64,000 nucleotides of DNA from Verrucomicrobiaceae bacterium UBA1938 (GTDB lineage Bacteria; Verrucomicrobiota; Verrucomicrobiia; Verrucomicrobiales; Verrucomicrobiaceae), in assembly GCA_002336895.1 (NCBI GenBank), contig DDFC01000025.1, forward strand, positions 62,001-126,000, read 5' to 3'. The notes beneath the pieces were generated by a model. The model was not told where the DNA came from. It did no database searches and saw only the letters and a program-made list of their open reading frames with translations. Position numbers and translations under genes: made by a program. Below are positions 9,671 to 18,190 of this stretch, one piece after another (the stretch's first letter is position 1; every line of letters starts with the position of its first letter).

Positions 9671-11413
9671 ATGTCCTCCGCAACCACCCCCACTCGCAAA
9701 ACTCCTGAGCAACTTCGTTCCTGGCGCTGGTATGGCCGTGATGAACTGAGATCGTTTGGACATCGCTCACGTGCCAAGCAGGCGGGGTGGGGGAGCGAGG
9801 ATATTGTGGGCAAGCCGGTGATCGGGATTCTGAACACCTGGAGTGATCTGAACTCCTGCCACATGCACCTGCGACTGACGGCGGATGCGGTGAAGCGCGG
9901 GATCTTTCAGGCGGGCGGGCATCCGATGGAGATTCCGGTGATGTCTGTGGGCGAAATGCTGACGAAGCCGACGGCGATGTTTCACCGCAATTTCCTGGCG
10001 ATGGAGACGGAGGAGATGCTGCGGGCGAATCCGATCGACGGGGCTGTGTTGCTGGGTGGCTGCGACAAGTCCACTCCGGGGCTGCTGATGGGCGCCTTCA
10101 GCATGGACATTCCGGTGATCTACATGCCCTGCGGGCCGATGATCAAGGGCAACTGGCGTGGCGACACGCTGGGCAGCGGCAGCGACGTGTGGAAATACTG
10201 GGACGAAAAGCGTGCTGGCAATCTGAGCTGGGAGCAATGGTGTGAGATCGAGGACGGGATCGCCCGCAGCCCGGGGCATTGCATGACGATGGGCACTGCG
10301 AGCACGCTGACGGCGCTGGCTGAGACGCTGGGGCTTTGCATTCCGGGAGCCTCGTCCATCCCTGCGGTGGACAGCGCGCATACGCGCATCGCGGCGGCAG
10401 CGGGACGGCAGATCGTGGAGAATGTGTGGCTGGACCGCAAGCCGTCCGGGATCGTGAGCGAGCGCTCGTTTGAGAATGCCATCGCGGTGGACATGGCGCT
10501 GGGTGGCAGCACGAATGCGATCGTGCATCTGGTGGCGATGGCGGGGCGGCTGGGGATCAAGCTGCCGCTGGAGAAGTTTGACGAGATCAGCCGGAAGATT
10601 CCGCTGCTGGCGAACATGCGGCCTGCGGGCAAGTATTTGATGGAGGAGTTCTTCCTGGCGGGCGGATTGCGTGCGCTGCTTAATGGCATGCGCGAGCTGT
10701 TGCACACGGATGTGCCGACGATCACGGGCAAGACGCTGGGCGAGGACATCGAGGACGCGATCATTCATAATGAGGATGTGATCCGCACACCTGCGAATGC
10801 GTTGCAGCCGGATGGCGGTACGGCGATCCTGCGCGGCAACCTTTGCCCAAATGGTGCGGTGATCAAACACGCCGCCGCCACCAAGGAGCTGTGCACACAT
10901 ACGGGACCTGCGCTGGTGTATGACAGCTATGCGGAGATGAAAAAGCACATCGACGACATGGATCTGGATGTGACGAAGGACACGGTGCTCATTTTGCGCA
11001 ATGCGGGGCCTGTGGGCGCGCCGGGCATGCCGGAGTGGGGGCAGCTCCCCATTCCGAAGAAGCTGATCATGCAGGGCATCCGCGACATGGTGCGCCTGAG
11101 CGACTGCCGCATGAGCGGCACAAGCTACGGAGCGTGTGTGCTGCACATCGCGCCGGAGAGCGCGGTGGGCGGACCGCTGGCGCTGGTGAAGACGGGCGAC
11201 CTGATCGAGCTGGATGTGCCGAACCGGAAGCTGCACCTGCATGTGAGTGATGAGGAGCTGGAAAAACGCCGCGCGGCCTGGAAGCCCGCGCCGCAGCGCT
11301 ACCACCGCGGCTATGCGAAGCTCTTTGTCGAACATGTCACACAGGCGGACCAAGGGGCGGATTTTGACTTCCTTCAACACGGTCCTGCCGTGCCGGAGCC
11401 GGACATCTTCTAA
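9671..11413 (+). CDS. IlvD/Edd-family dehydratase, probably sugar-acid (L-arabonate type)
   Basis: A 580-residue iron-sulfur dehydratase that removes water from a polyhydroxy acid to give a 2-keto-3-deoxy acid. Visible cluster ligands are Cys63 (NSCHMH), Cys131 (GGCDKSTPG) and Cys204 (PGHCMTMG). These spacings of 68 and 73 residues are those I recall for the [2Fe-2S] L-arabinonate dehydratases. The N-terminus SWRWYGRDELRSFGHRSR and the late DCRMSGTSYGACVLHIAPE motif also fit that sugar-acid branch rather than the branched-chain amino-acid enzyme IlvD. A role in sugar-acid catabolism is likely, but dihydroxy-acid dehydratase activity cannot be excluded. No sugar transporter or aldolase is adjacent; the next feature is a tRNA. 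Confidence 0.85.
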   Translation: MSSATTPTRKTPEQLRSWRWYGRDELRSFGHRSRAKQAGWGSEDIVGKPVIGILNTWSDLNSCHMHLRLTADAVKRGIFQAGGHPMEIPVMSVGEMLTKPTAMFHRNFLAMETEEMLRANPIDGAVLLGGCDKSTPGLLMGAFSMDIPVIYMPCGPMIKGNWRGDTLGSGSDVWKYWDEKRAGNLSWEQWCEIEDGIARSPGHCMTMGTASTLTALAETLGLCIPGASSIPAVDSAHTRIAAAAGRQIVENVWLDRKPSGIVSERSFENAIAVDMALGGSTNAIVHLVAMAGRLGIKLPLEKFDEISRKIPLLANMRPAGKYLMEEFFLAGGLRALLNGMRELLHTDVPTITGKTLGEDIEDAIIHNEDVIRTPANALQPDGGTAILRGNLCPNGAVIKHAAATKELCTHTGPALVYDSYAEMKKHIDDMDLDVTKDTVLILRNAGPVGAPGMPEWGQLPIPKKLIMQGIRDMVRLSDCRMSGTSYGACVLHIAPESAVGGPLALVKTGDLIELDVPNRKLHLHVSDEELEKRRAAWKPAPQRYHRGYAKLFVEHVTQADQGADFDFLQHGPAVPEPDIF

Positions 11414-11509
11414 CTTGCGCGATTCCCTGAAAAGGTTACATATAACGTCCCGACCGCTGGAGTGCAGCAATGCTGAAGGTGGAACCGCAAGAGTCAGCAA
11501 TGATCAAGG

Positions 11510-11586
11510 CGGGCTGTGGCTCAGCCTGGTAGAGCGCTTCGTTCGGGACGAAGAGGTCGTGGGTTCGAATCCCGCCAGCCCGACCA
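11510..11586 (+). tRNA. tRNA-Pro(CGG), with encoded CCA
   Basis: A complete cloverleaf can be drawn. The acceptor stem CGGGCTG pairs with CAGCCCG, the discriminator is A, and CCA is encoded at 11584-11586. The D arm is GCTC..GAGC, the anticodon stem CTTCG/CGAAG, and the loop TTCGGGA has anticodon CGG (proline codon CCG). The T arm has loop TTCGAAT. It sits between the dehydratase and the receiver-MBL gene, both on the same strand. Confidence 0.97.
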
Positions 11587-11626
11587 CCATTTCTGCGCGT
11601 TTTTATCTTAGAGACTGAGGCAAGAC

Positions 11627-12961
11627 ATGGTGTCCCCAACCCCACCCAAAAAAATCCTGCTGGCGGAAGATGTGCGTGCGCTGTCCATGCGGCTGTCACA
11701 TGCCCTGGAGGCGAGCGGCTACATCGTTCGCGTGGCTGAGGATGGCGAGGAATGCCTCGAGCTGATGGAGGAGTTTCAGCCGGATCTGCTGGTGCTGGAC
11801 CTGATCATGCCCAAGATGAACGGGCTGGAGGTGCTGAGGCACCTGCGGGCACAGCAGTCCACACAGCACCTGCCGGTGATCGTCTGCACGGCGAAAGATT
11901 ACGCGACCGAGCTCAAGCACATCCAGCAGACCGGGCCGGTGGACGTGCTGATCAAGCCGTTTGACCCTGCGCTGCTGATCGAAAAGCTGCATCAGTATTT
12001 TCATGAGGCCGGCAAGGCGAAGGGCATCACGCATCGTGAGCATCTGGCCGTGGCGGCGGAGCAATATGCGCCAGTGCTGGACACCAAGCGCCCGCATGTG
12101 AAGCTGTGGGGCACGCGAGGGTCCATCCCAGTGTGTGGAGCGCGCTATGCGCAGCATGGCGGCAACACAACGTGCTTTGAATACAACACCGGAAAGGAGC
12201 GCATCCTGTTTGATGCCGGATCCGGCCTGCGTGAGGCTGGCCTCTCCTTCCTGGCAGGCGGCCCGTGCCATATTCATCTTTTCATCACACACACGCACTG
12301 GGATCACATCCAGGGATTCCCGTTCTTCACACCGATCTACATCCCTGGATATGAGATCACCGTGTATGGCGAGCGCGGCTTTGGAAAGAACATCGAATCC
12401 CTGCTCTGCGGCCAGATGGACCGGGACTATTTCCCGATCCAGCGGGAGGATCTGCGAGCGAAGATCAATTTTGTGTTCCTGAACGATGCGCCGGTGAAGA
12501 TCGGAGATGTGACAGTGACGCGGGAATTCACCCAGCATCCGGGCGCGACGGTCGGCTTCAAGGTGATGCACGACGGCTGGAGTGTGGCCTTTGTGCCGGA
12601 CAATGAGTTTCTGCAAGGCTACACGGGCTCTCCTGCAGCGCTGACGCGTGATTCCGACCTGGTGGTGCCTTATGAACCGATGCTGCGGTTTCTGGACGGG
12701 GTGGATCTTCTGATACATGAAGCGCAGTACCTGCCTGCGGACTATCCCAAACGCATCGGCTGGGGGCACTCGAATCTGGCCACGGCCTGCGCACTGACCA
12801 AGCTGGCTGGAGTCAAAAAGTGGGTGGTGGTGCACCATGATCCCGACCACGACGACGCCACGCTGCAGGCCAAGCTGAACCTGACGAGGCAGATTTTGAA
12901 GGAGCTGGGCAATCCCGTGCAAGTGGTGCACGGATTTGACGGGATGACGGAGTACCGGTGA
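11627..12961 (+). CDS. Response-regulator receiver fused to MBL-fold hydrolase
   Basis: A 444-residue two-domain protein. Residues about 8-125 are a CheY-like receiver: acidic pair ED, phospho-acceptor Asp in LLVLDLIMPKMNG, conserved Thr/Ser in VIVCTAKD and Lys in VLIKPFD. Residues about 150-444 are a metallo-beta-lactamase fold: GTRGSIPVCG, GGNTTCFEY, then metal ligands in THTHWDHIQG (HxHxDH) and a late HHDPDHDD segment. The MBL branch resembles phosphodiesterase/RNase Z-like hydrolases rather than beta-lactamases. Phosphorylation of the receiver probably controls the hydrolase. Its stop codon (12959-12961) directly abuts the stop of the convergent hybrid kinase gene, a candidate partner. 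The substrate is unknown. Confidence 0.88.
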   Translation: MVSPTPPKKILLAEDVRALSMRLSHALEASGYIVRVAEDGEECLELMEEFQPDLLVLDLIMPKMNGLEVLRHLRAQQSTQHLPVIVCTAKDYATELKHIQQTGPVDVLIKPFDPALLIEKLHQYFHEAGKAKGITHREHLAVAAEQYAPVLDTKRPHVKLWGTRGSIPVCGARYAQHGGNTTCFEYNTGKERILFDAGSGLREAGLSFLAGGPCHIHLFITHTHWDHIQGFPFFTPIYIPGYEITVYGERGFGKNIESLLCGQMDRDYFPIQREDLRAKINFVFLNDAPVKIGDVTVTREFTQHPGATVGFKVMHDGWSVAFVPDNEFLQGYTGSPAALTRDSDLVVPYEPMLRFLDGVDLLIHEAQYLPADYPKRIGWGHSNLATACALTKLAGVKKWVVVHHDPDHDDATLQAKLNLTRQILKELGNPVQVVHGFDGMTEYR

Positions 12962-15046
12962 TCAACCGTTCTGGAATGCGGCGGCGAGGGCCTGGCCCAG
13001 CACGACGCATTCTTTTTTGACCTGATCCAGCATGATCTGCGCGCCCTTCATGTCTCCGGCATGGGCGTACTCACAGAGCTCTGAACAGTGCTTCAAGGCG
13101 ATGCCGGCGGAATACACACCCAGCATGCCCTTGAGCGCGTGCGCGGCCTCGTAGAGAGGGTCGGTCTTGCCTGCGGCGAGGGCTTTTTCGGCTTTGCGGA
13201 GGTATTTCTGGGAGTCCTCCGAGAAGATGGACACGAGCTTGAGGACGAGTTTTTCATCGCCAGTGGACTCGCGGAATTCAGCGAGATTGAAGGGCGGGGG
13301 CTCCACCTTGGTGCGGCGGGGAGCGGGGGCGGCTGGGGGAGCCTGCTGGCCGGACTCCTGCGGAGCTGCACGCTGGGCAAACTGCTCCACCACACGGAAG
13401 AGCTCGGCGGAGCGCAGGGGCTTGGAGATGTAGTCGTCCATGCCAGCGGCGAGGCATTTTTCGCGGTCGCCTTTCATGGCATTGGCGGTCATGGCGATGA
13501 TGGGCACATGCCTGCCGGCGCTCTGCTCCAGCCGACGGATTCTGGCGGTGGCCTCGTAGCCATTGAGGCCGGGCATGTGGACGTCCATGAGAATGGCGTC
13601 GAAGGTGTCTTTCTGGCAGCGGACGATGGCCTCTCTGCCGCTGGAGGCGAGGGTGACGTGATGGCCGCGCTTTTCCAGCATGCGCGCACCGACGAGCTGG
13701 CTGACGTGGCCGTCCTCGACGATCAGGATCTTCATCGAGACATTGGTGGTGAGCACCGGTTTTTTGCGCGGGGCCCTGGGCTTGATGGAGATGCCGCTGG
13801 TGCGGCCAAAGGCGGCGGTGAAGTGGAAGGTGCTGCCCTTGCCCGGCTGGCTCTCCACCCAGATGCGGCCCTGCATGAGAGCCACGAGATCGTGGCAGAT
13901 GGCGAGGCCGAGGCCGGTGCCTCCATAGCGCCGGGAGGTGGTGGTCTCCGCCTGGGTGAAGGCCTCAAAGATGCTCTCGTGCATGTCATCGGAGATGCCG
14001 ATGCCGGTGTCGTTGACCTTGAAATGGAGAGTGGCCTTGTCTGCGGTGAGCGAGTCCAGGCTGACATCGATGGTGACGCCGCCCTCGTTGGTGAACTTGA
14101 TGGCATTGCCCACCAGATTGACAAGGATCTGACGGAGCCTGCCGTCATCGCCGATGAGGCGGAGGGGGACATCCGAAGTGATGTGATGCAGCAGCACCAG
14201 CCGCTTCTGGAAGGCGCGTACGCCCATGGCCTGGGCCACCTCCGTGACGACCTCCCCGAGATCAAACTCCTGGGCGTCGAGCTCCATGCGTCCAGCCTCG
14301 ATTTTGGAGAAGTCGAGGATGTCATTGAGCAGCTCCAGCAGGGAATCGGCGGAGAGCTTGAGCATTTCCAGGTACTCGCGCTGGGTCTCATTGAGCTCGG
14401 TGCCGAGCAGCAGCTCGCTCATGCCGATGACGCCGTTCATGGGCGTGCGGATCTCGTGACTCATGTTGGCCAGGAAGGAGCTCTTGGCGCTGCTGGCGGC
14501 CTCGGCTTCACGGCGGGCCTGGCGAAGCTCCTCTTCAACATGCCTGCGCTCCGTGATGTCGGTGTGGGAGCCTGCCATGCGGTAGGGCTTCCCATTCTCA
14601 TCACGCAGGGCGCGTCCGCGGGCCAAAATCCAGCGCCAGTCGCCGTCTTTGTGCTGGAAGCGGAACTCCACCGCGTAGAGTGTGGTGCGCCCCGCCAGGT
14701 AGTCATCCAGAATGGCCATGACGCGGTCATGGTCCTCCGGATGGAGCAGCTTTTCGAAAGTGGTGAAGTTGTTTTCGAGCTGATCGTCCCCGTAGCCGAC
14801 CATGCTCTTCCAGCGCGGAGAGAAGAAGACCTTCCCTGTGCGGATGTCCCAGTCCCAGATGCCGTCATTGGTGCCGCGCACGGCCAGGGCAAAGCGCTCC
14901 TCGCTTTCCGCCAGTTCGCGCATGGCCTCCGCCGGAGCATTGGGCAGGCGCAGGCGGCATGCGTGGAGCATGGACTCGAGCTCTCGAATACGCTGCTTCA
15001 ACTCCGGCACGGAGTCTCCAGCGGCATGTTCCTGGGGTTCTGACAT
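12962..15046 (-). CDS. Hybrid sensor histidine kinase with PAS, receiver and HPt domains
   Basis: A 694-residue protein without obvious membrane segments. A short N-terminal coiled coil is followed by a PAS/PAC sensor (about 50-170, GIWDWDIRTGKVFF... GSHTDITERR) and a HisKA domain with phospho-accepting His197 in MSHEIRTPMNGV. The HATPase domain has NLVGNAIKFT, NDTGIGI and GGTGLGL. A receiver domain follows with Asp488 in MDVHMPGLNG, then a C-terminal HPt domain with His636 in AHALKG. All four phosphorelay residues are present, so an internal His-Asp-His relay is possible, with output to another receiver such as the convergent receiver-MBL protein. The sensed signal is unknown. The N-terminal PAS is the only input domain seen. 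Confidence 0.93.
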   Translation of the reverse strand: MSEPQEHAAGDSVPELKQRIRELESMLHACRLRLPNAPAEAMRELAESEERFALAVRGTNDGIWDWDIRTGKVFFSPRWKSMVGYGDDQLENNFTTFEKLLHPEDHDRVMAILDDYLAGRTTLYAVEFRFQHKDGDWRWILARGRALRDENGKPYRMAGSHTDITERRHVEEELRQARREAEAASSAKSSFLANMSHEIRTPMNGVIGMSELLLGTELNETQREYLEMLKLSADSLLELLNDILDFSKIEAGRMELDAQEFDLGEVVTEVAQAMGVRAFQKRLVLLHHITSDVPLRLIGDDGRLRQILVNLVGNAIKFTNEGGVTIDVSLDSLTADKATLHFKVNDTGIGISDDMHESIFEAFTQAETTTSRRYGGTGLGLAICHDLVALMQGRIWVESQPGKGSTFHFTAAFGRTSGISIKPRAPRKKPVLTTNVSMKILIVEDGHVSQLVGARMLEKRGHHVTLASSGREAIVRCQKDTFDAILMDVHMPGLNGYEATARIRRLEQSAGRHVPIIAMTANAMKGDREKCLAAGMDDYISKPLRSAELFRVVEQFAQRAAPQESGQQAPPAAPAPRRTKVEPPPFNLAEFRESTGDEKLVLKLVSIFSEDSQKYLRKAEKALAAGKTDPLYEAAHALKGMLGVYSAGIALKHCSELCEYAHAGDMKGAQIMLDQVKKECVVLGQALAAAFQNG

Positions 15047-15220
15047 GTGGGGGTTGGGGGTGGCTGCGGGGAGTGCAGCCTACATGGATAGGCACAAATT
15101 GAAGCAAACAAACTCAAAAGGTGGATTCACAATCGCTTATGAGTGGTTTCTCCAGCCATCTGGCAGGGGTGAAATCATCCTGTTGAGTGTTTGAGGGCGG
15201 TGCTAACGTTCATTTCTCGC

Positions 15221-16399
15221 ATGAACCGCCGCCGACTTCTCGCCTCCCTGCCTGCCGTTTTTGTCACATCCAGCCTAGCTGCGGCTGATGCCAAGCTGCG
15301 CGTGGCCGTGATAGGACACACCGGGCATGGAAATTATGGTCACGGCCTTGATGTCATGTGGCTGAAGATTCCCAGTGTCGAAATAGCCGCCGTGGCCGAT
15401 GCGGACGAAAAAGGACTGGCTGGCGCCCTCAAGAAGCTGGGGGTGAGCAAAGGCTATGCAGACTACCGGGCGATGCTGTCCGAGACCAAGCCGGATCTCG
15501 TGGCCATCGGGCCGAGGCACATCGACCAGCACCGCGACATGCTGCTGGCGGCGATCCAGGCGGGGGCGAAGGGCGTCTACATTGAGAAGCCCTTCTGCCG
15601 CAGTCTGGCTGAGGCGGACGAGATCATCGCGGCGGCGGACAAGGCGGGCACGAAGATAGCCATTGCCCACCGCAACCGCTACCACCCTGTGCTGCCGGTG
15701 GTGGCAAAGCTGATCCAGGAAGGCGTGATAGGCCGTGTGCTGGAAATGCGCGGACGTGGCAAGGAGGACACGCGTGGCGGCTCTCTGGATCTGTGGGTGC
15801 TGGGGACGCACATCTTTAATCTGGCCACGTTTTTCGGCGGAGCGCCGCAGTCGTGCTCCGCGACCGTGCTGCAAGCCGGGAAGCCTGTGACCAAGACGGA
15901 CGTGAAGGAGGGGGATGAAGGGATCGGCGCACTGGCAGGCAATGAGGTGCATGCACGGTTTGAGCTGGCAGGCGGCATGCCTTTGTATTTTGACTCGATC
16001 CAGAGCGCTGGAACGAAGGAGGCGGGGTTTGGCCTGCAGATCATCGGCACCAAGGGGATCATCGATTTCCGCATCGACAAAGAGCCAGTGGCACACCTGT
16101 GCGCAGGCAGCCCCTTTGATCCTGCTGCGAAGGAGCCGAGGCAGTGGGTGCCGATCACCACAGGGGGAGTGAACCAGCCGGAGCCCATTGCGGACCTGGG
16201 GAAAAAGCTCTCCAGCCACGAGGCGGCGGGGCTGGACCTGATCGCGGCCATTCAAGAGAAGCGTGCACCGCTCTGTGATGCTGTGCAGGGGCGGGAGACC
16301 ATCGAGATGGTCAGCGCCATCTTTGAATCCCACCGCCTGAACGGGCAGAGGGTGACCTTCCCGCTGCAGACGCGGGTGAATCCGCTCACACTTCTATGA
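15221..16399 (+). CDS. Exported Gfo/Idh/MocA-family oxidoreductase
   Basis: A 392-residue NAD(P)-dependent oxidoreductase. The ATG start gives MNRRRLLASLPAVFVTSSLAAA, a twin-arginine-like signal peptide, common for this family in Verrucomicrobia because the cofactor is loaded before export. The Rossmann motif is atypical (VAVIGHTGHGNYGHG rather than GxGxxG). VEIAAVADADEKGL follows, and IEKPFCRSLAEAD contains the family EKP lysine. The C-terminal alpha/beta domain starts near residue 140. Substrate is likely a sugar or inositol derivative. The stop overlaps the nagA start by four bases (ATGA), so the two are translationally coupled, suggesting a shared amino-sugar pathway. Confidence 0.85.
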   Translation: MNRRRLLASLPAVFVTSSLAAADAKLRVAVIGHTGHGNYGHGLDVMWLKIPSVEIAAVADADEKGLAGALKKLGVSKGYADYRAMLSETKPDLVAIGPRHIDQHRDMLLAAIQAGAKGVYIEKPFCRSLAEADEIIAAADKAGTKIAIAHRNRYHPVLPVVAKLIQEGVIGRVLEMRGRGKEDTRGGSLDLWVLGTHIFNLATFFGGAPQSCSATVLQAGKPVTKTDVKEGDEGIGALAGNEVHARFELAGGMPLYFDSIQSAGTKEAGFGLQIIGTKGIIDFRIDKEPVAHLCAGSPFDPAAKEPRQWVPITTGGVNQPEPIADLGKKLSSHEAAGLDLIAAIQEKRAPLCDAVQGRETIEMVSAIFESHRLNGQRVTFPLQTRVNPLTLL

Positions 16400-17604
16400 A
16401 AACACCCCCTGCTCCGCCACTCCTGATCCAAAACGGCACGCTCATCCTGCCGGACAAGCTGATCGCAGGAGGGGCGGTGCTGTGTGAGGGCGGGAAAATC
16501 AAGGCGGTGGGTGCACGTGTCTCCGCACCAAAGAGTGCGGTGGTGGTGGATGCCAAAGGCGGGTACATCAGCCCCGGATTTATCGACATCCACGTGCATG
16601 GCGGCGCGGGGGCCGATTTCATGGATGGCACGGTGGAGGCGGTGCGCACCGCGCTGAAAGTGCATGCGCGGCATGGCACGACGACGATTTTCCCCACGAC
16701 CACAACGGGAGCGCCGGTGCAGATCATGGCAATGCTGGGAGCATGCCGAGAGGCGCGGAGGAGCTGGGCGCCTGTGCATGGTTCACGCATCGGCGGGGTG
16801 CATCTGTACGGGCCGTATTTCGCCCCGGACAAAGTGGGCTGCCACTCGCGTGAAGGGCGCCGTGCACCAGATCCGGAAGAATACGCGCTGTGGTTTCGCG
16901 ATGATCTGGTGCGGATAGCCACGTGTGCGGCGGAACTGCCGGGGGCGGAGAAGTTTTACCAGATGGCGCGCAAGCAGCGCTGTCTGATCACCTGCGGGCA
17001 CTCGAATGCAAACTGGGCGGAGATGGCGCATGCCTACAAGGCAGGCATGAGGCATGTGGACCACTTCTGGTGTGCGATGAGCTCGGTGGCCTCTCTGCGA
17101 ACGCGCTTTGGCACGCCGATGCAGGCGAGCATGGAGCAGTTTGTGCTGGCCACGGCTGACATGAGCACGGAGGTGATCGCGGATGGCATGCATCTGGCAC
17201 CGGAACTGCTGGACTTTGCCTTCCGCATGAAAGGCGCGGAGCTGCTGTGCCTGGTGACGGACTGCAACCGTGCGATGGGCATGCCGCCGGGAAGGTATCG
17301 GTTTGGCTCAGAGGATGACGGCGCCTTCTTTGAGAGCGACGGCCGGGTGGGATTTGTCCCCGGGCAGGGGCTGGCCAGCTCGGTGATGGGGCTGGACCAC
17401 ATGGTGAGGCACATGAAGAAGAGCACCTCCGCAACGCTGCCGGAGGCTGTGCGAATGGCGAGCCTGACACCGGCCGAGCGCACCGGGATAGGCAAGAAGT
17501 GCGGCAGCCTGGAGAAGGGCAAGCAGGCGGATGTGCTGGTGCTGAACCGGCGGCTGGAAGTTCAACAAACATTCATCTCCGGTGTCGAAGTCCCGCATGA
17601 CTGA
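16396..17604 (+). CDS. nagA: N-acetylglucosamine-6-phosphate deacetylase
   Basis: A 402-residue amidohydrolase-superfamily enzyme that converts N-acetylglucosamine-6-phosphate to glucosamine-6-phosphate and acetate in the cytoplasm. Seen: the N-terminal beta sandwich, PGFIDIHVHGG (the metal-region histidines), GTTTIFPTT, an active-site GHSNANWAEM histidine, and LVTDCNRAMGMPPG. In the last, Asp is the expected catalytic residue and Cys replaces the more usual Ala. MASLTPAERTGIGKKCGSLEKGKQADVL is the typical C-terminus (conserved from MASLTPA onward). The length fits the family. It is sandwiched in an operon, overlapping the oxidoreductase by 4 bases and the DUF1287 gene by 8. No nagB is seen nearby. 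Confidence 0.9.
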   Translation: MKTPPAPPLLIQNGTLILPDKLIAGGAVLCEGGKIKAVGARVSAPKSAVVVDAKGGYISPGFIDIHVHGGAGADFMDGTVEAVRTALKVHARHGTTTIFPTTTTGAPVQIMAMLGACREARRSWAPVHGSRIGGVHLYGPYFAPDKVGCHSREGRRAPDPEEYALWFRDDLVRIATCAAELPGAEKFYQMARKQRCLITCGHSNANWAEMAHAYKAGMRHVDHFWCAMSSVASLRTRFGTPMQASMEQFVLATADMSTEVIADGMHLAPELLDFAFRMKGAELLCLVTDCNRAMGMPPGRYRFGSEDDGAFFESDGRVGFVPGQGLASSVMGLDHMVRHMKKSTSATLPEAVRMASLTPAERTGIGKKCGSLEKGKQADVLVLNRRLEVQQTFISGVEVPHD

Positions 17605-18190
17605 CCTGTTTCTGCGTCCGCTCCTGCTTCTGGCATGCACGGCCGTCTGTGTGGCGCAGACAGCGGCACCGCCCTTTGCCGAGAGGCTGGTGTGGGCAGC
17701 GCTGGAGCGGGTGAAGCATACTGTGCGCTATGATCCCGCCTATGTGGTGCTGGAGTATCCCAATGGCGACGTCCCCGCTGACACCGGGGTTTGTACGGAT
17801 GAGGTCATCCGCAGCTACCGGGCTCTGGGCATCGACCTGCAGAAGCTGGTGCACGAGGACATGAAGCGGGCCTTTGCCACTTATCCGAAGATCTGGGGCC
17901 TGCGCAGCACGGACAAAAACATCGACCACCGCCGGGTGCCGAATCTGCAGACGTTTTTCAAACGACGTGGTACAGCACTGCCGGTGACGCAAAAGGCTGA
18001 GGATTACCTGCCCGGAGACATCATCACCTGCACGGTGCCGGAGAATCTGCCGCACATCGCCATCGTGGTGCCTGCGCAGGACGGGAGTGCGACGCCGTGG
18101 ATCGTGCACAACATCGGCCAGGGGCCCAAGCATGAGAACCGGCTTTTTGAGTTTCCTATCACCGGGCACTACCGGTATCACCCACGCTGA
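17597..18190 (+). CDS. DUF1287 family exported protein
   Basis: A 197-residue protein with a signal peptide (LFLRPLLLLACTAVCVAQ). It matches the DUF1287 pattern: YDPAYVVLEYPNGDVP, DTGVCTDEVIRSYRALGIDLQ, VHEDM, NIDHRRVPNLQTFF, PGDIITC, HIAIVV and VHNIGQGP. The fold is thought to be NlpC/P60-like: Cys in GVCTDE, a histidine in LPHIAIVV and VHNIG could form a cysteine-hydrolase site. The biochemical role is unproven; cell-wall amidase activity is an inference. ATG at 17597 was chosen over the in-frame GTG at 17582 because it begins directly before the signal peptide. It overlaps nagA by 8 bases and its 3' end overlaps the recJ 3' end by 13 bases. Confidence 0.83.
   Translation: MTDLFLRPLLLLACTAVCVAQTAAPPFAERLVWAALERVKHTVRYDPAYVVLEYPNGDVPADTGVCTDEVIRSYRALGIDLQKLVHEDMKRAFATYPKIWGLRSTDKNIDHRRVPNLQTFFKRRGTALPVTQKAEDYLPGDIITCTVPENLPHIAIVVPAQDGSATPWIVHNIGQGPKHENRLFEFPITGHYRYHPR

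Noticed and set aside
9767..11500. 577-residue minus-strand ORF antisense to the dehydratase
   Set aside because: Arg/His-rich shadow; the + strand has the iron-sulfur Cys ligands.
11436..11699. Minus-strand ORF over the tRNA, including the peptide GGIRTHDLFVPNEA
   Set aside because: This is the well-known false ORF formed antisense to tRNA genes. The tRNA-Pro cloverleaf is complete.
13088..15043. 651-residue + strand ORF antisense to the hybrid kinase
   Set aside because: Mirror of the kinase gene, no conserved motif.
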